Assembly: GCF_007993655.1 (NCBI RefSeq)
Contig: NZ_CP029077.1
Location: forward strand, 428,744-492,743
Direction of reading: 5' to 3'
From: Candidatus Deianiraea vastatrix
GTDB taxonomy: Bacteria > Pseudomonadota > Alphaproteobacteria > Rickettsiales > Deianiraeaceae
Length of the DNA: 64,000 nt
Both the position numbers and the translations under genes were made by a program. This document shows positions 17,272-26,034 of this stretch, piece by piece (positions within the stretch are counted from its first letter, which is position 1; every line of letters starts with the position of its first letter). The notes beneath the pieces were generated by a model. It searched no databases and was not told where the DNA came from. It saw only the letters and a list, made by a program, of their open reading frames with translations.

Positions 17272-18102
17272 TCAATTATGCAATATCTTTTTAATTTCCG
17301 TCTCAAATTCATCCATCGTCTTTACATAAATCTCGCTTCCAGCCTCAACTTTTTTGCTGTATCTATTGACGCCAAAGCCGATGAAAATGTCTGCCTCTTT
17401 TGCCTTCCAGACTTCCAAATCGTTTTCTCCATCGCCTATGTGTACGACTTTTCCTTTGATTTTACCTTCTTTTTTGAGTAATTTAATTAAGTCGCTTTTC
17501 TTTTTTGAATAGACTGTATGGCTATCTGGGTTTGCACAATTTACATATTCAAAGTTTGTAGTATCAAATTTGAAAGCAGTTTGAAGAGATTGTTTTGAAA
17601 AATCTTTAAAATATCCCGAGTAAATATCGCTTTTTGAAGTTCCAAATTCTTTTACAAAATCTGGGATTATGCCACAGCCGAAAGCTGAGCCGCCAATTAT
17701 TAAAACCTGATGCCCCTGCGATTTTAGTTTTTTAATGACATTTCCAAGCCCAGGTGTTTGATGTTTTATGATTTTTCCGATTGCAAAATTTAAATCTTTT
17801 TTAGACACATTTTTGTAATATTTTGCCGCGATATTCTTGACAACATCATGCTCCTTCTGCGTTTTTATTAAATCGCTAACGAATGCTTGATATTTGGCCA
17901 TTTTTTTCTCATCACCACCTACAATGCTGTAATATATTTGATCAAAATATGCAGAATCTTTATTAAAATTATACATAGTTGCGTCAAAGTCGAAGATGAA
18001 GGTTAGTTTTTCGTCTTTTGCAATTTTGAATTCATTTTGCTTTTTTGTAAAACAGCTTGCGAGTAATACGCAAATTAGAAATAGTTTTAAACAAGTTTTC
18101 AT
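17272..18102 (-). CDS. HAD-superfamily phosphatase lipoprotein
   Basis: 276 residues. The N-terminus is a lipoprotein signal (MKTCLKLFLICVLLASC, lipobox LLAS-C17). The rest is a haloacid-dehalogenase-fold phosphatase related to phosphoserine phosphatase: motif I FIFDFDATMYN (nucleophile Asp38, Asp40), motif II GGSAFG, motif III Lys in KKEGKIKGKVVH, motif IV HIGDGENDLEVWK. The usual T/V in DxDx(T/V) is kept (DFDAT). A membrane-anchored HAD enzyme in the periplasm could release phosphate from small substrates; the substrate cannot be read from sequence. Confidence 0.8.
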   Translation of the reverse strand: MKTCLKLFLICVLLASCFTKKQNEFKIAKDEKLTFIFDFDATMYNFNKDSAYFDQIYYSIVGGDEKKMAKYQAFVSDLIKTQKEHDVVKNIAAKYYKNVSKKDLNFAIGKIIKHQTPGLGNVIKKLKSQGHQVLIIGGSAFGCGIIPDFVKEFGTSKSDIYSGYFKDFSKQSLQTAFKFDTTNFEYVNCANPDSHTVYSKKKSDLIKLLKKEGKIKGKVVHIGDGENDLEVWKAKEADIFIGFGVNRYSKKVEAGSEIYVKTMDEFETEIKKILHN

Positions 18103-18158
18103 AAATCAAACACAAAATTTAGTAATAACATTTATTGGTATTTTAAAAGTTTTTTTCA

Positions 18159-19058
18159 TTAAATTTGCCTAAATTCGCTGAGTTTTACAATAATTTGCTC
18201 AAGTTCTGCGATGGTTATGTGTTGGTCTGTGTCGCTTTTTGAAGTGCCGCATTCAAGCAAAATTCCGTCGTATAAAAAGTCATCACCGCATTTGATTTTC
18301 ATTGCATCTATTGTAAAATCAACGATTTCACTGCGTTTTTTTGGGCCGGCGATGTGGCTTGGGTCAAGGAACATTGGGTTGCCGGTTTTTTGTTTAACGC
18401 GAATGCACATATTGTGGATTGGGTAGTTGCGAAAGCCCATGTTATCTTCGCTGTCAACGCCGCGGTGTATCATGTAAATATCGGATTTTTCAAGATTTGA
18501 TGCATAGGTTGAAAGTCCTGACCATGATTTATCAAGCGGGGTTTCTGCATTTTTTGACTCGGAAATTGCAACCGGCGCACCAAGTGCCTTACCGTTTTTA
18601 ATGCCGACTTTCCAGCCATTTTCTTTTGCAAATTTTGCCATTATTTGAATTGGAAAACCAAGGTGATTTACTGCCGGGTTCCAGACAATTGCTTTGCTGG
18701 ACTTTAAAAAATCAGCTAAAACGCTGCATTGTACCCATGGGTCGACAACTTCAGTTGCTATGAAAATTTCGGGATTTTTGCTTTGAATTTCATTTGCAAT
18801 TTCAACACTTGGGCAGGTTATAATTCCAAAATCGCCACGCATTAATTTTGCAACATTTGCCTCATAACTTTCAAGATCTATGCCGATAAATGCGTTTTTT
18901 GGATCAAAATTCGTTCTTGATTTAAGCCCAACCACACGAACGCCAAAAAGTGCAGATTTTCCAGAAATTTTGATATTTAACATATCAAATACTTCGGCTT
19001 TATTTTGTAAGTCAATTGAACAAGGACCTGCTATAATCTTTACTTTTTGCGCGCCCAT
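18159..19058 (-). CDS. 3-deoxy-7-phosphoheptulonate (DAHP) synthase, AroA-beta/KDSA family
   Basis: First step of the shikimate pathway: PEP plus erythrose 4-phosphate to DAHP. The 299-residue TIM barrel has IAGPCSI (PEP binding), VVGLKSRTNF, NPAVNHLGFP, KNGKALGAP, YMIHRGVDSEDNMGFRNYP and MFLDPSHIAGPKKRSEI, with metal-binding Cys and His in GPCS and DPSH. The pattern HRG...RNYP...DPSHIAG resembles the DAHP synthase half of Bacteroidetes AroG-chorismate mutase fusions; no mutase domain is attached here. KDO8P synthase is the alternative but the motifs fit less well. It begins 11 nt after a Bax-inhibitor-like gene and shares its promoter. Confidence 0.82.
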   Translation of the reverse strand: MGAQKVKIIAGPCSIDLQNKAEVFDMLNIKISGKSALFGVRVVGLKSRTNFDPKNAFIGIDLESYEANVAKLMRGDFGIITCPSVEIANEIQSKNPEIFIATEVVDPWVQCSVLADFLKSSKAIVWNPAVNHLGFPIQIMAKFAKENGWKVGIKNGKALGAPVAISESKNAETPLDKSWSGLSTYASNLEKSDIYMIHRGVDSEDNMGFRNYPIHNMCIRVKQKTGNPMFLDPSHIAGPKKRSEIVDFTIDAMKIKCGDDFLYDGILLECGTSKSDTDQHITIAELEQIIVKLSEFRQI

Positions 19059-19069
19059 ATTGAAAAAAA

Positions 19070-19792
19070 TTAATCCCTTCTCATTGACTCAACGAATCTT
19101 AACATGTGAACGAAGATTACAATGAAGTCCATATATAATTGGAATGCGCCAAAAACTGCGACTTTTTGTGCAGATTTATAATCTTGTCCAACAACATAGT
19201 ACATTTCCTTGATTTTTTGAGTATCGTAAGCTGTAAGTCCTGTGAAAATTATTACAGAAAGAACGGAAATCATGAAAGACATTGCTGAGCTGTGCATAAA
19301 CATGTTTACAAGCATTGCAATTAGCAATCCCATTGCACCCATAATCAAGAAAGAGCCCATTGCTGTTAAGTCTTTTTTCGTTGTGTAACCGTAAATACTC
19401 ATGGATCCAAACATTCCAGCTGTAATGAAGAATGAAATTGCTATACTAGTTGAGCTGTAAACTAAAAATACTGAAGATAGAGAAACCCCCATTAATACTG
19501 AGTAAATTAACAGGAAATTGCGAACGGATTGGTAGTCCATTTTATGGAATTTAAATCCCAAATAAAAAGACATTATAAGTGGTGCAAATGACACAATAAG
19601 TCCCAGTGGGCTTGAGAAAAGTGCATATGCAAGACCTGAATATGCCATAAAAAACGCGACAACGCCTGATATTCCAAGAGCTATAGTCATATAATTATAG
19701 ACATTTAGCATATATTCGCGAAGTCCTTGATTAAAAGATGTAGCTTTTTGTGAGCCAAAAGCACTAAACGCATTAAATCTTGTTTCTGCCAT
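19070..19792 (-). CDS. Bax inhibitor-1/YccA family membrane protein
   Basis: 240 residues with seven predicted membrane helices and the family features: N-terminal hydrophilic head ending LREYMLNVYNYMTIALGISG, and the C-terminal TAYDTQKIKEMYY with the conserved Asp pair region and a final helix LYMDFIVIFVHMLRFV. Bacterial relatives (YccA, YbhL, BsYetJ) are inner-membrane proteins; YetJ is a pH-dependent calcium leak and YccA modulates FtsH. It has a clear promoter and is followed at 11 nt by DAHP synthase. Confidence 0.92.
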   Translation of the reverse strand: MAETRFNAFSAFGSQKATSFNQGLREYMLNVYNYMTIALGISGVVAFFMAYSGLAYALFSSPLGLIVSFAPLIMSFYLGFKFHKMDYQSVRNFLLIYSVLMGVSLSSVFLVYSSTSIAISFFITAGMFGSMSIYGYTTKKDLTAMGSFLIMGAMGLLIAMLVNMFMHSSAMSFMISVLSVIIFTGLTAYDTQKIKEMYYVVGQDYKSAQKVAVFGAFQLYMDFIVIFVHMLRFVESMRRD

Positions 19793-19816
19793 ATAAAATA
19801 AAAAACTTCTATAAAG

Positions 19817-19844
19817 AATATATGCTGTATTTTTTAAAAGTCAA
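19817..19844 (-). promoter_or_regulatory. promoter of the Bax-inhibitor/DAHP synthase pair
   Basis: Minus strand: TTGACT (19839-19844), 16-bp spacer, TATATT (19817-19822), about 25 nt before the start codon. Confidence 0.7.
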
Positions 19845-19876
19845 GTATATTGATAACTAAATTAATAAAATATAAT

Positions 19877-19904
19877 TTGACAATTACATTATTAGTTGTA
19901 TTAT
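19877..19904 (+). promoter_or_regulatory. promoter of the 19926 gene
   Basis: TTGACA (19877-19882), 16-bp spacer, TATTAT (19899-19904). It overlaps an in-frame TTG at 19896, so the real start is ATG 19926 with a leader of about 15 nt. Confidence 0.75.
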
Positions 19905-19925
19905 GCCTTTAGTTTTATTGTTTAT

Positions 19926-20951
19926 ATGAATTATCAAGACATCATCAATGGTTTGCAAAACGATCAAATTGTTAAGTTGAAATATGATAAAGTTAATCAA
20001 GAGTTTAACAACAAAGTTGAATTTTATGGAGATCATATTGATTTATATGTTGTGAAAAAAGATGACAAAGTTTACTATCTTAGGTATTTCAAAGGTATTT
20101 CAAACTTTACACTTTATAATGAAAATTATGAAAAGATTATTCACGTAAATACATTATTATTATCAATGAAAGGTGTGCAATTTAATGATAGGTCTGATAA
20201 TTTGTTTGTTTACAAAAAACATATTATAGATAGTTGTAACAAACTTCCTTCAATGGAAGAAGGATTTAATCGTATTTACAATATACTAATGACACCACCA
20301 GAGATAATAAAAAAGAATTATGAGCAATATCTGGAAGATACAAGTATTAGTGGAAATTTTGTGGTTAAAAAACCAAATGAAGCTAATCAACCGATTTTTG
20401 GAAATGGCGTTGTAATTGGCAGCAATTTTCAAGATTTAAAAGATCGCGATATTGCTGAAGAATGTAGTAGTCTTATAGATGAAATTTCACAAATGAAGGG
20501 TAAATTTAATCCCCAGGAGGAGAAACAAAGGGTTGACGAATATAGAGCTAATATGTTAGAAGTTAATGCTAAAATCAATGAAAATAAACAGACTATAGAG
20601 CAAAAACAAAAAGAAATATTGGCATTGCAGAATGAGAATAAAAGGGCAGAGTGTTCCATTAATCACTCTGTGAATGGTTTGAAAAATCAATATATTGAAT
20701 TGCGCGCTATAAAAGAAAACCTTATGCAAGAAAAAAAACTTGCAGAGGAACAAAGGTTAAAAGGGGAACGAGAAAACAAGAATAATGCATCTTTTACCCC
20801 TGGTCAGAGGGCTGTTCTTAAAAATATGTGTTATACCTTTCAAAATCATTTAAATAAGAAAACAGGAGATGCGTTCCAAACACTAAAAAAACATCAATCA
20901 CAGTATTTAGAGCAAAAAAATAGTAGTCTTAATAATTCGCAACAATATTAA
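19926..20951 (+). CDS. hypothetical protein with C-terminal coiled coil
   Basis: 341 residues, unrecognised. The N-terminal half is mixed alpha/beta (MNYQDIINGLQNDQIVKLKYDKV...). Residues about 190-290 form a long coiled coil (KINENKQTIEQKQKEILALQNENKRA and RAIKENLMQEKKLAEEQRLKGERE). No signal peptide or membrane helix. A strong own promoter and isolated position between BI-1 and clpB mark it as an independent gene, probably lineage-specific. Confidence 0.65.
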   Translation: MNYQDIINGLQNDQIVKLKYDKVNQEFNNKVEFYGDHIDLYVVKKDDKVYYLRYFKGISNFTLYNENYEKIIHVNTLLLSMKGVQFNDRSDNLFVYKKHIIDSCNKLPSMEEGFNRIYNILMTPPEIIKKNYEQYLEDTSISGNFVVKKPNEANQPIFGNGVVIGSNFQDLKDRDIAEECSSLIDEISQMKGKFNPQEEKQRVDEYRANMLEVNAKINENKQTIEQKQKEILALQNENKRAECSINHSVNGLKNQYIELRAIKENLMQEKKLAEEQRLKGERENKNNASFTPGQRAVLKNMCYTFQNHLNKKTGDAFQTLKKHQSQYLEQKNSSLNNSQQY

Positions 20952-20993
20952 TAAAAGTCTTACGTTTTATGCAAAAAACAGAGTGGTGTACAA

Positions 20994-23588
20994 TTACTCC
21001 GTTTTATCCTTCACTTTACCAAGAATTATCGAGCCATCTTTTGTGCCAACGCCGATTTTGTCTCCAGGTTTGAAGTTTCCCTGAAGGATTATATTTGCAA
21101 GGCTGTCATAAATTTGCTTTTGAAGCACTCTTTTAAGCGGTCTTGCACCGAAGATTTCGTCATAACCCATGTCGCAAAGCAAATCTTTTGCTTTTTGTTG
21201 GAAGATAATTGAAAGCTCTTGCCGGCGAAGTTTTTCCTCTATTTCGCGAATTTGAATGTCTAAAATTCCAGCTATATTTTCTTTTTTGAGGCGATTAAAG
21301 AATATTATTTCATCAAGACGATTTAGGAACTCGGGTCTAAAAAATCTTTGAACTTCAGACATAACGCTTTCTTTCATTTTGTCAAAATTGTTTACTGCAT
21401 CGTTGCTATTTATAAACTGCGCACCAAGATTTGATGTTAAAATTACTATTGTGTTTGTGAAATCTGCTGTTCTGCCTTGAGAGTCTGTAAGCCTTCCATC
21501 ATCTAACAGTTGTAAAAGTATGTTAAATACATCAGGATGAGCTTTTTCAACTTCGTCAAATAACACAACTTGATATGGTCGTCTGCGTATACTTTCGGTT
21601 AAAACCCCGCCTTCATCATAGCCAACGTATCCTGGAGGCGCGCCAATTAGCCTTGAAACTGAATGTTTTTCCATGTACTCTGACATATCAAGGCGAAGCA
21701 TTGCCTTATCGTCATTAAATAGCATATTTGCAACGGCTTTTGTGAGCTCCGTTTTACCAACGCCTGTTGGACCAAGGAATAAAAATGATCCAATAGGTTT
21801 GTTGTCTGACGAAAGCCCAGATCGCGAGCGGCGAATTGCATTTGCAATAATCTCAACTGCTTGATCTTGCCCGACAACGCGAGCTTTTAGGTCGTCTTCA
21901 AGGTGTAACAATTTTTCTTTTTCGCTTGTTAGCATTTTTTCAAGAGGAATGCCTGTTGCTTTTGAAATTACTGCGGCTATGTCATCTGAGGTAATTGTTT
22001 CACGAATAAAAGATGTTCCGTCTTCACCTTGGTTGGTTTTTATTTCATTTTCAAGATGAGGTATAACAGAATAGCGAAGTTCACCGGCTCTTGCAAGATT
22101 TCCGCTTTGTTGGCATTTTTCAAGTTCAAATTTTGCGTCTTCAAGCTTCATTTTTAGCTCTTTAATCTTGTTTAATTTTAGCTTTTCACTTTGCCATATT
22201 GATGTAAATTCAACAAGCTCTCTTTGAAGGGTGTCAAGCTCTATATTTGCCGCATCCATACGCTTTTTTGACGCATTGTCATCCTCTTTCTTTAGGGCTT
22301 CAATTTCAATTTTTAGTTGTAAGATTTTTCGATCAAGGTTATCAATTTTTTCAGGCTTACTGTCAATTTGCATCTTCAACCTTGACGCAGCTTCGTCCAT
22401 TAAATCTATTGCTTTATCTGGCAAAAATCTATCTGTTATATACTTGTTTGACATCATAACTGCGGCTATAATTGCCGAGTCTGTAATACGAACGCCATGG
22501 TGCATTTCATATTTTTCCTTAATTCCACGCAAAATCGTAATTGCATCCTCAACATTTGGCTGAGAGACAAAAACGGTTTGTAAGCGGCGCGCGAAAGCTG
22601 GGTCTTTTTCTATGTATTTCTTGTATTCATTCAGCGTTGTTGCGCCTATGCAGTGCATTTGCCCACGAGCAAGTGCGGGTTTTAGCATATTTGACGCATC
22701 CATAGCTCCTCCACCGCCGCCAGCACCCATTAAAATGTGTATTTCGTCTATAAACAAGACTATATCGCCGTCCGCTTTTTCAACTTCGTTAATTATTGCC
22801 TTAAAACGCTCTTCAAATTCACCTTTGTACTTGGCACCTGCAACAACTAAAGCCATGTCAAGCTCTAAAAGTGTTTTATTTTTTAAGTTTTCGGGAACAT
22901 CGCCTTTTGAAATTCTCATTGCAAGACCTTCAATTATTGCGGTTTTACCCACCCCTGGTTCACCAATTAATAGTGGATTATTCTTAATTCTGCGTGATAA
23001 AACTTGAATTGTTCTGCGAATTTCCTCGTCACGCCCAATTACGGGGTCAATTTTGCCATTTTTTGCAAGCTCTGTTAAATTGCGAGTGTATTTTTTTAGC
23101 GCGTTGTATTGATTTTCTGCGTCTTGCGAATTAGCGCTTCCGCCCTTTCTCATTTCGTCAATTGCGGCTTTGAGTGATGGCTCTACAAGTCCAGATTCTT
23201 GTAAAATCTTCGATATTTTAAGCTCTTTTGATGCAAGCATTCCGTGCAAAATACTCTCAACAGTTGTATATTCATCGCTGCGTTGTTTTGCAATTTGCTC
23301 TGCTTTTGTAAGGCAAATTACCGCTTCTCTTGATAGATATGGGGTAGAGCCTCCGTTGCTTAAAACGCTGTTATTATCTAGGATTTCCTGTAATTTCTCA
23401 CGAAGAAGCGATACGCTGCATTTTGCCGAGAAAAGCAAATTTGGAACGATTGACTCACGATTTGTAAGCATCGCTTGTAAAATATGCTCAGGGCCGGTGC
23501 TGCTGTGTTGCATTGAAGTTGCGATTTTAACGGCTTCATTTACTAAATCACGAGCGGAATTTGTGTATTTTTCAAAGTTAATAGACAT
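20994..23588 (-). CDS. clpB: ClpB disaggregase
   Basis: ClpB works with DnaK/DnaJ/GrpE to pull proteins out of aggregates. Full length at 864 residues: N-terminal Clp repeats (1-145), AAA1 with Walker A GEPGVGKT (209-216) and Walker B VLFIDEIH, the middle coiled-coil propeller (about 400-525), AAA2 with Walker A GPTGVGKT (near 604) and VVLFDEVEKAHPDV, and the D2 C-terminal domain. No ClpP-binding loop is apparent, as expected for ClpB. A housekeeping-type promoter precedes it. Confidence 0.97.
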   Translation of the reverse strand: MSINFEKYTNSARDLVNEAVKIATSMQHSSTGPEHILQAMLTNRESIVPNLLFSAKCSVSLLREKLQEILDNNSVLSNGGSTPYLSREAVICLTKAEQIAKQRSDEYTTVESILHGMLASKELKISKILQESGLVEPSLKAAIDEMRKGGSANSQDAENQYNALKKYTRNLTELAKNGKIDPVIGRDEEIRRTIQVLSRRIKNNPLLIGEPGVGKTAIIEGLAMRISKGDVPENLKNKTLLELDMALVVAGAKYKGEFEERFKAIINEVEKADGDIVLFIDEIHILMGAGGGGGAMDASNMLKPALARGQMHCIGATTLNEYKKYIEKDPAFARRLQTVFVSQPNVEDAITILRGIKEKYEMHHGVRITDSAIIAAVMMSNKYITDRFLPDKAIDLMDEAASRLKMQIDSKPEKIDNLDRKILQLKIEIEALKKEDDNASKKRMDAANIELDTLQRELVEFTSIWQSEKLKLNKIKELKMKLEDAKFELEKCQQSGNLARAGELRYSVIPHLENEIKTNQGEDGTSFIRETITSDDIAAVISKATGIPLEKMLTSEKEKLLHLEDDLKARVVGQDQAVEIIANAIRRSRSGLSSDNKPIGSFLFLGPTGVGKTELTKAVANMLFNDDKAMLRLDMSEYMEKHSVSRLIGAPPGYVGYDEGGVLTESIRRRPYQVVLFDEVEKAHPDVFNILLQLLDDGRLTDSQGRTADFTNTIVILTSNLGAQFINSNDAVNNFDKMKESVMSEVQRFFRPEFLNRLDEIIFFNRLKKENIAGILDIQIREIEEKLRRQELSIIFQQKAKDLLCDMGYDEIFGARPLKRVLQKQIYDSLANIILQGNFKPGDKIGVGTKDGSIILGKVKDKTE

Positions 23589-23613
23589 AAATGCAACTAT
23601 ACATACTTAACTA

Positions 23614-23641
23614 TATATAGTCGCATTTTTGGAAAAGTCAA
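23614..23641 (-). promoter_or_regulatory. clpB promoter
   Basis: Minus strand: TTGACT (23636-23641), 16-bp spacer, TATATA (23614-23619), about 25 nt before the start. No sigma32-like -10 (CCCCAT) is seen. Confidence 0.6.
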
Positions 23642-23663
23642 GGGATAGGTTAATTTTGTTTAC

Positions 23664-25193
23664 TTATTTGAAACGAAAATTACCTTTTTTACCTTGTTTC
23701 TCTTTCCCATCTTCTTTCTTTGCACGAAGAACATCGCTTTTTTGTTCTGCAATACTTTGATACTCTTGCTGTGTTTTGCTAGGGATGCTTTTGCGTAAAT
23801 AAGTTTGCAAATATTCAGGAGTTTTAGGTTGATGACCATCTGGGACTGCGATAAAAGAAGGTATTTTCTTTTCTTGGAATTGTGTCAATTTTTTTGGGAA
23901 TTGCCCAACTTTTTCTTGGAATTCTTCCCTTTTTTCTAATAATAATCTATTGCAATTCTCTTTGAAATCCTTGCAGTTGCTATTGTTGTTTATAGGATTA
24001 AATTTGCATTTACTGACTTGAGTGCAAATAGCCCCACCGTTTTTACTATATAGTGTCTTTGTTTCTTCAGTCTTTTCCCCATTTTTATTATATAATGTTT
24101 TTATCATTTCAACCACTTCCCCATTTTTATTATTTATAAATTCAGTTTTCTGTGTGTTTAAAATCACCCCTTTTTCATTATATCGTGTCTTTGTTTCTTC
24201 AGTCTCTTGACCTTTATAATACAATGTCTTTGTTTCTTGAGTTATTATATCATTTTCATTACCATGCCATGTGTCTGTTTTTTGAGTTATTATATCATTT
24301 TCATCATACCATATCTTTATTTCTCCAACCACTTTCCCATTTTTATTATATATAAATTCAGTTTTCTGTGTCTTTACAATAATCACCTCTTTTTTATCAT
24401 ATTCATACTCATTTTCCTGTATTTCAACAATGTTCACAAATTTATTATATTTTTTTGATGTCTTTTTAAGTACGCGCCCCTTTTCATCATATTTATCATA
24501 CTCATTTTCCTGCATTTCAACAAATTTATTATTTTCATCAAATTTTTTCGATGTATTTTTAAGTACGCGCCCATTTCCATCATATCTATACTCATCTTCC
24601 TGCGTCGTTTCAACAATTTTCTCATTTTGATCATACTTATCTGTCCATTTGATCAATATTTTCCCATTTTCATCATACTCAGTTGTCCATTGGATCAATA
24701 TTTTCCCATTTTCATCATACTTAGTTTTCCATTGGATAATTATTCACTCATTTCCATTCTTAGTTGCCCATTTGGTCACTGTTTTCCCATTTTCATCATA
24801 CTCATCATAGTTTTTAAATGCTACACCCGATTCATCAACTGTGTCTGCACCAAAGATGTCTTTATATGGCTGTTCGTGTACATCAACGAAAGCATGATAA
24901 GAATCTTTTATCTTGGCAATAACTCCATTTGTTATAATGTACACACCTTTGCCAACAAATCCCGCAGCCGCAATATATGCAAGACCTTTAATAATTCTAT
25001 TAGTGCTGACATAATTCCAAAATCTACCAGGGTTATTTGGTTGCTGTTGAACTTGTTGCTGAACTTTTTGCTGAACTTGTTGCTGAACTTGTTGCTGTGC
25101 CATTGCGTCGTTTAGTTGTTGCATCTCTGTGTCGTTGATGTTGTTGTTTATGTTAATCATTTCAATATTTTGTTCGTTGTTTGGTTGGTTCAT
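23664..25193 (-). pseudogene. repeat protein gene interrupted by an in-frame TGA
   Basis: One frame of 510 codons broken by a TGA at 24744-24746. The 5' part (24747-25193) begins MNQPNNEQNIEM, then a Gln-rich stretch (QQQVQQQVQQKVQQ), a hydrophobic segment (IIKGLAYIAAAGFVGKGVYIITNGV) and the first repeat. The 3' part (23664-24698 from an internal ATG) has about ten degenerate repeats of the type (E/K)YDENGKxxxKT, like MORN/YwqK-type or YD-like repeats. The repeat containing the TGA is scrambled relative to its neighbours, so the stop probably arose by repeat slippage. It may be a pseudogene, two proteins, or a phase-variable gene. It has a consensus-perfect promoter. Confidence 0.75.
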
Positions 25194-25214
25194 AAAAAAA
25201 ATAATAATTTTGTT

Positions 25215-25243
25215 ATTATATCACAAATTTTGGATAATGTCAA
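25215..25243 (-). promoter_or_regulatory. consensus-perfect promoter of the repeat protein gene
   Basis: Minus strand: TTGACA (25238-25243), 17-bp spacer, TATAAT (25215-25220), identical to the sigma70 consensus in both boxes. The following leader is short and A/T only. Confidence 0.88.
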
Positions 25244-25303
25244 GAAAAATATTGAAAATAATGTTTTTTATACAAATATACTGAAAAAATGCTTTATTTT
25301 ATT

Positions 25304-25696
25304 ATGAATTACAAAGATATATTAAATGATTTTTTTGATAAAAGAGTTTTGAATTGTGGTGAATTGATAAAGTTAGTCAATCTTGCAGAAGTAACAGAAA
25401 AACATAAAATTGTATTGCGTAATTTACTTGATATAAATAAAGGAGAGGTTGTTTCTTATAGTGATTTTGCAAAGAAATGTGGTTTTGATATTCAAACAAG
25501 AAACATTGCAAGCCTGATTGGAAAAAATCCATTTCCAGTTATTATTCCATGTCATAGAGTGATTAGAAAAAGTGGTGAAATTGGCAATTTTATCTTTGGA
25601 TCTGGTATTAAAAAAGAGTTGCTTGATTTTGATTCTGGTAAAATAACCGATATATCAACTGGTACGAAAAATACAATATACAATTTTTATAGTTAG
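25304..25696 (+). CDS. ogt: methylated-DNA--protein-cysteine methyltransferase-like protein
   Basis: About 130 residues, the size of the catalytic domain of Ogt/MGMT. The active-site motif is present as IPCHRVIRKSGEIG with the acceptor cysteine in PCHR, preceded by the DNA-binding helix region (GEVVSYSDFAKKCGF, RNIASLIGKNPFPVI). These proteins take the alkyl group from O6-alkylguanine. The N-terminal pseudo-domain of longer Ogt is lacking. ATG 25304 or 25289 could be the start. The 3' end overlaps the converging small gene by 4 nt. Confidence 0.9.
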   Translation: MNYKDILNDFFDKRVLNCGELIKLVNLAEVTEKHKIVLRNLLDINKGEVVSYSDFAKKCGFDIQTRNIASLIGKNPFPVIIPCHRVIRKSGEIGNFIFGSGIKKELLDFDSGKITDISTGTKNTIYNFYS

Positions 25697-25929
25697 ATTT
25701 GTAAAAGTGAAGAAGTTGGCTGATTTCTCTGATTTTCAAGATCTTTAGTGTGTTTCCTTTTATACTCTTTATTGGCTGGACCTGTTTTGTCGAAAAATGC
25801 AATTTCCGAAATTGGCTGAAGCTTGTTGGCATTTTTACGCATTATATCTAGAATTTCAGATATTCCTCTTCCATCGCCACTGTTAATATCTGATACGGGG
25901 TTAATTTGACTCATAGCAATAGTATTCAA
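25693..25929 (-). CDS. hypothetical small protein
   Basis: 78 residues (or 73 from the ATG at 25914), not recognised. Hydrophilic, with a conserved-looking core GDGRGISEILDIMRKNANKLQPISEIAFF and a basic C-terminus. It converges on ogt with a 4-nt overlap. It fills a gap between two firm genes on the opposite strand to both, which makes it likely but not certain to be real. Confidence 0.5.
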   Translation of the reverse strand: MNTIAMSQINPVSDINSGDGRGISEILDIMRKNANKLQPISEIAFFDKTGPANKEYKRKHTKDLENQRNQPTSSLLQI

Positions 25930-25988
25930 TCTTATATGAAGTTATATTAAATGGAAATAAAAATCAAGTAATATTTATATATGTAATA

Positions 25989-26016
25989 TTGACAATTAAA
26001 AAAGATTGTATAAAAT
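25989..26016 (+). promoter_or_regulatory. leuA promoter
   Basis: TTGACA (25989-25994), 16-bp spacer, TAAAAT (26011-26016), with an overlapping TATAAA at spacer 14. Leader about 12-15 nt. A weak AGGA lies in the leader; no attenuator or leader peptide is visible, so classical leucine attenuation is unlikely. Confidence 0.7.
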
Positions 26017-26034
26017 AAACAAAAGTAGGAATAT

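Noticed and set aside
24744-24746. TGA read as tryptophan (recoded genetic code)
   Set aside because: Several intact genes end in TGA at their family-typical length and all use TGG for Trp; the repeat unit around the TGA is itself scrambled.
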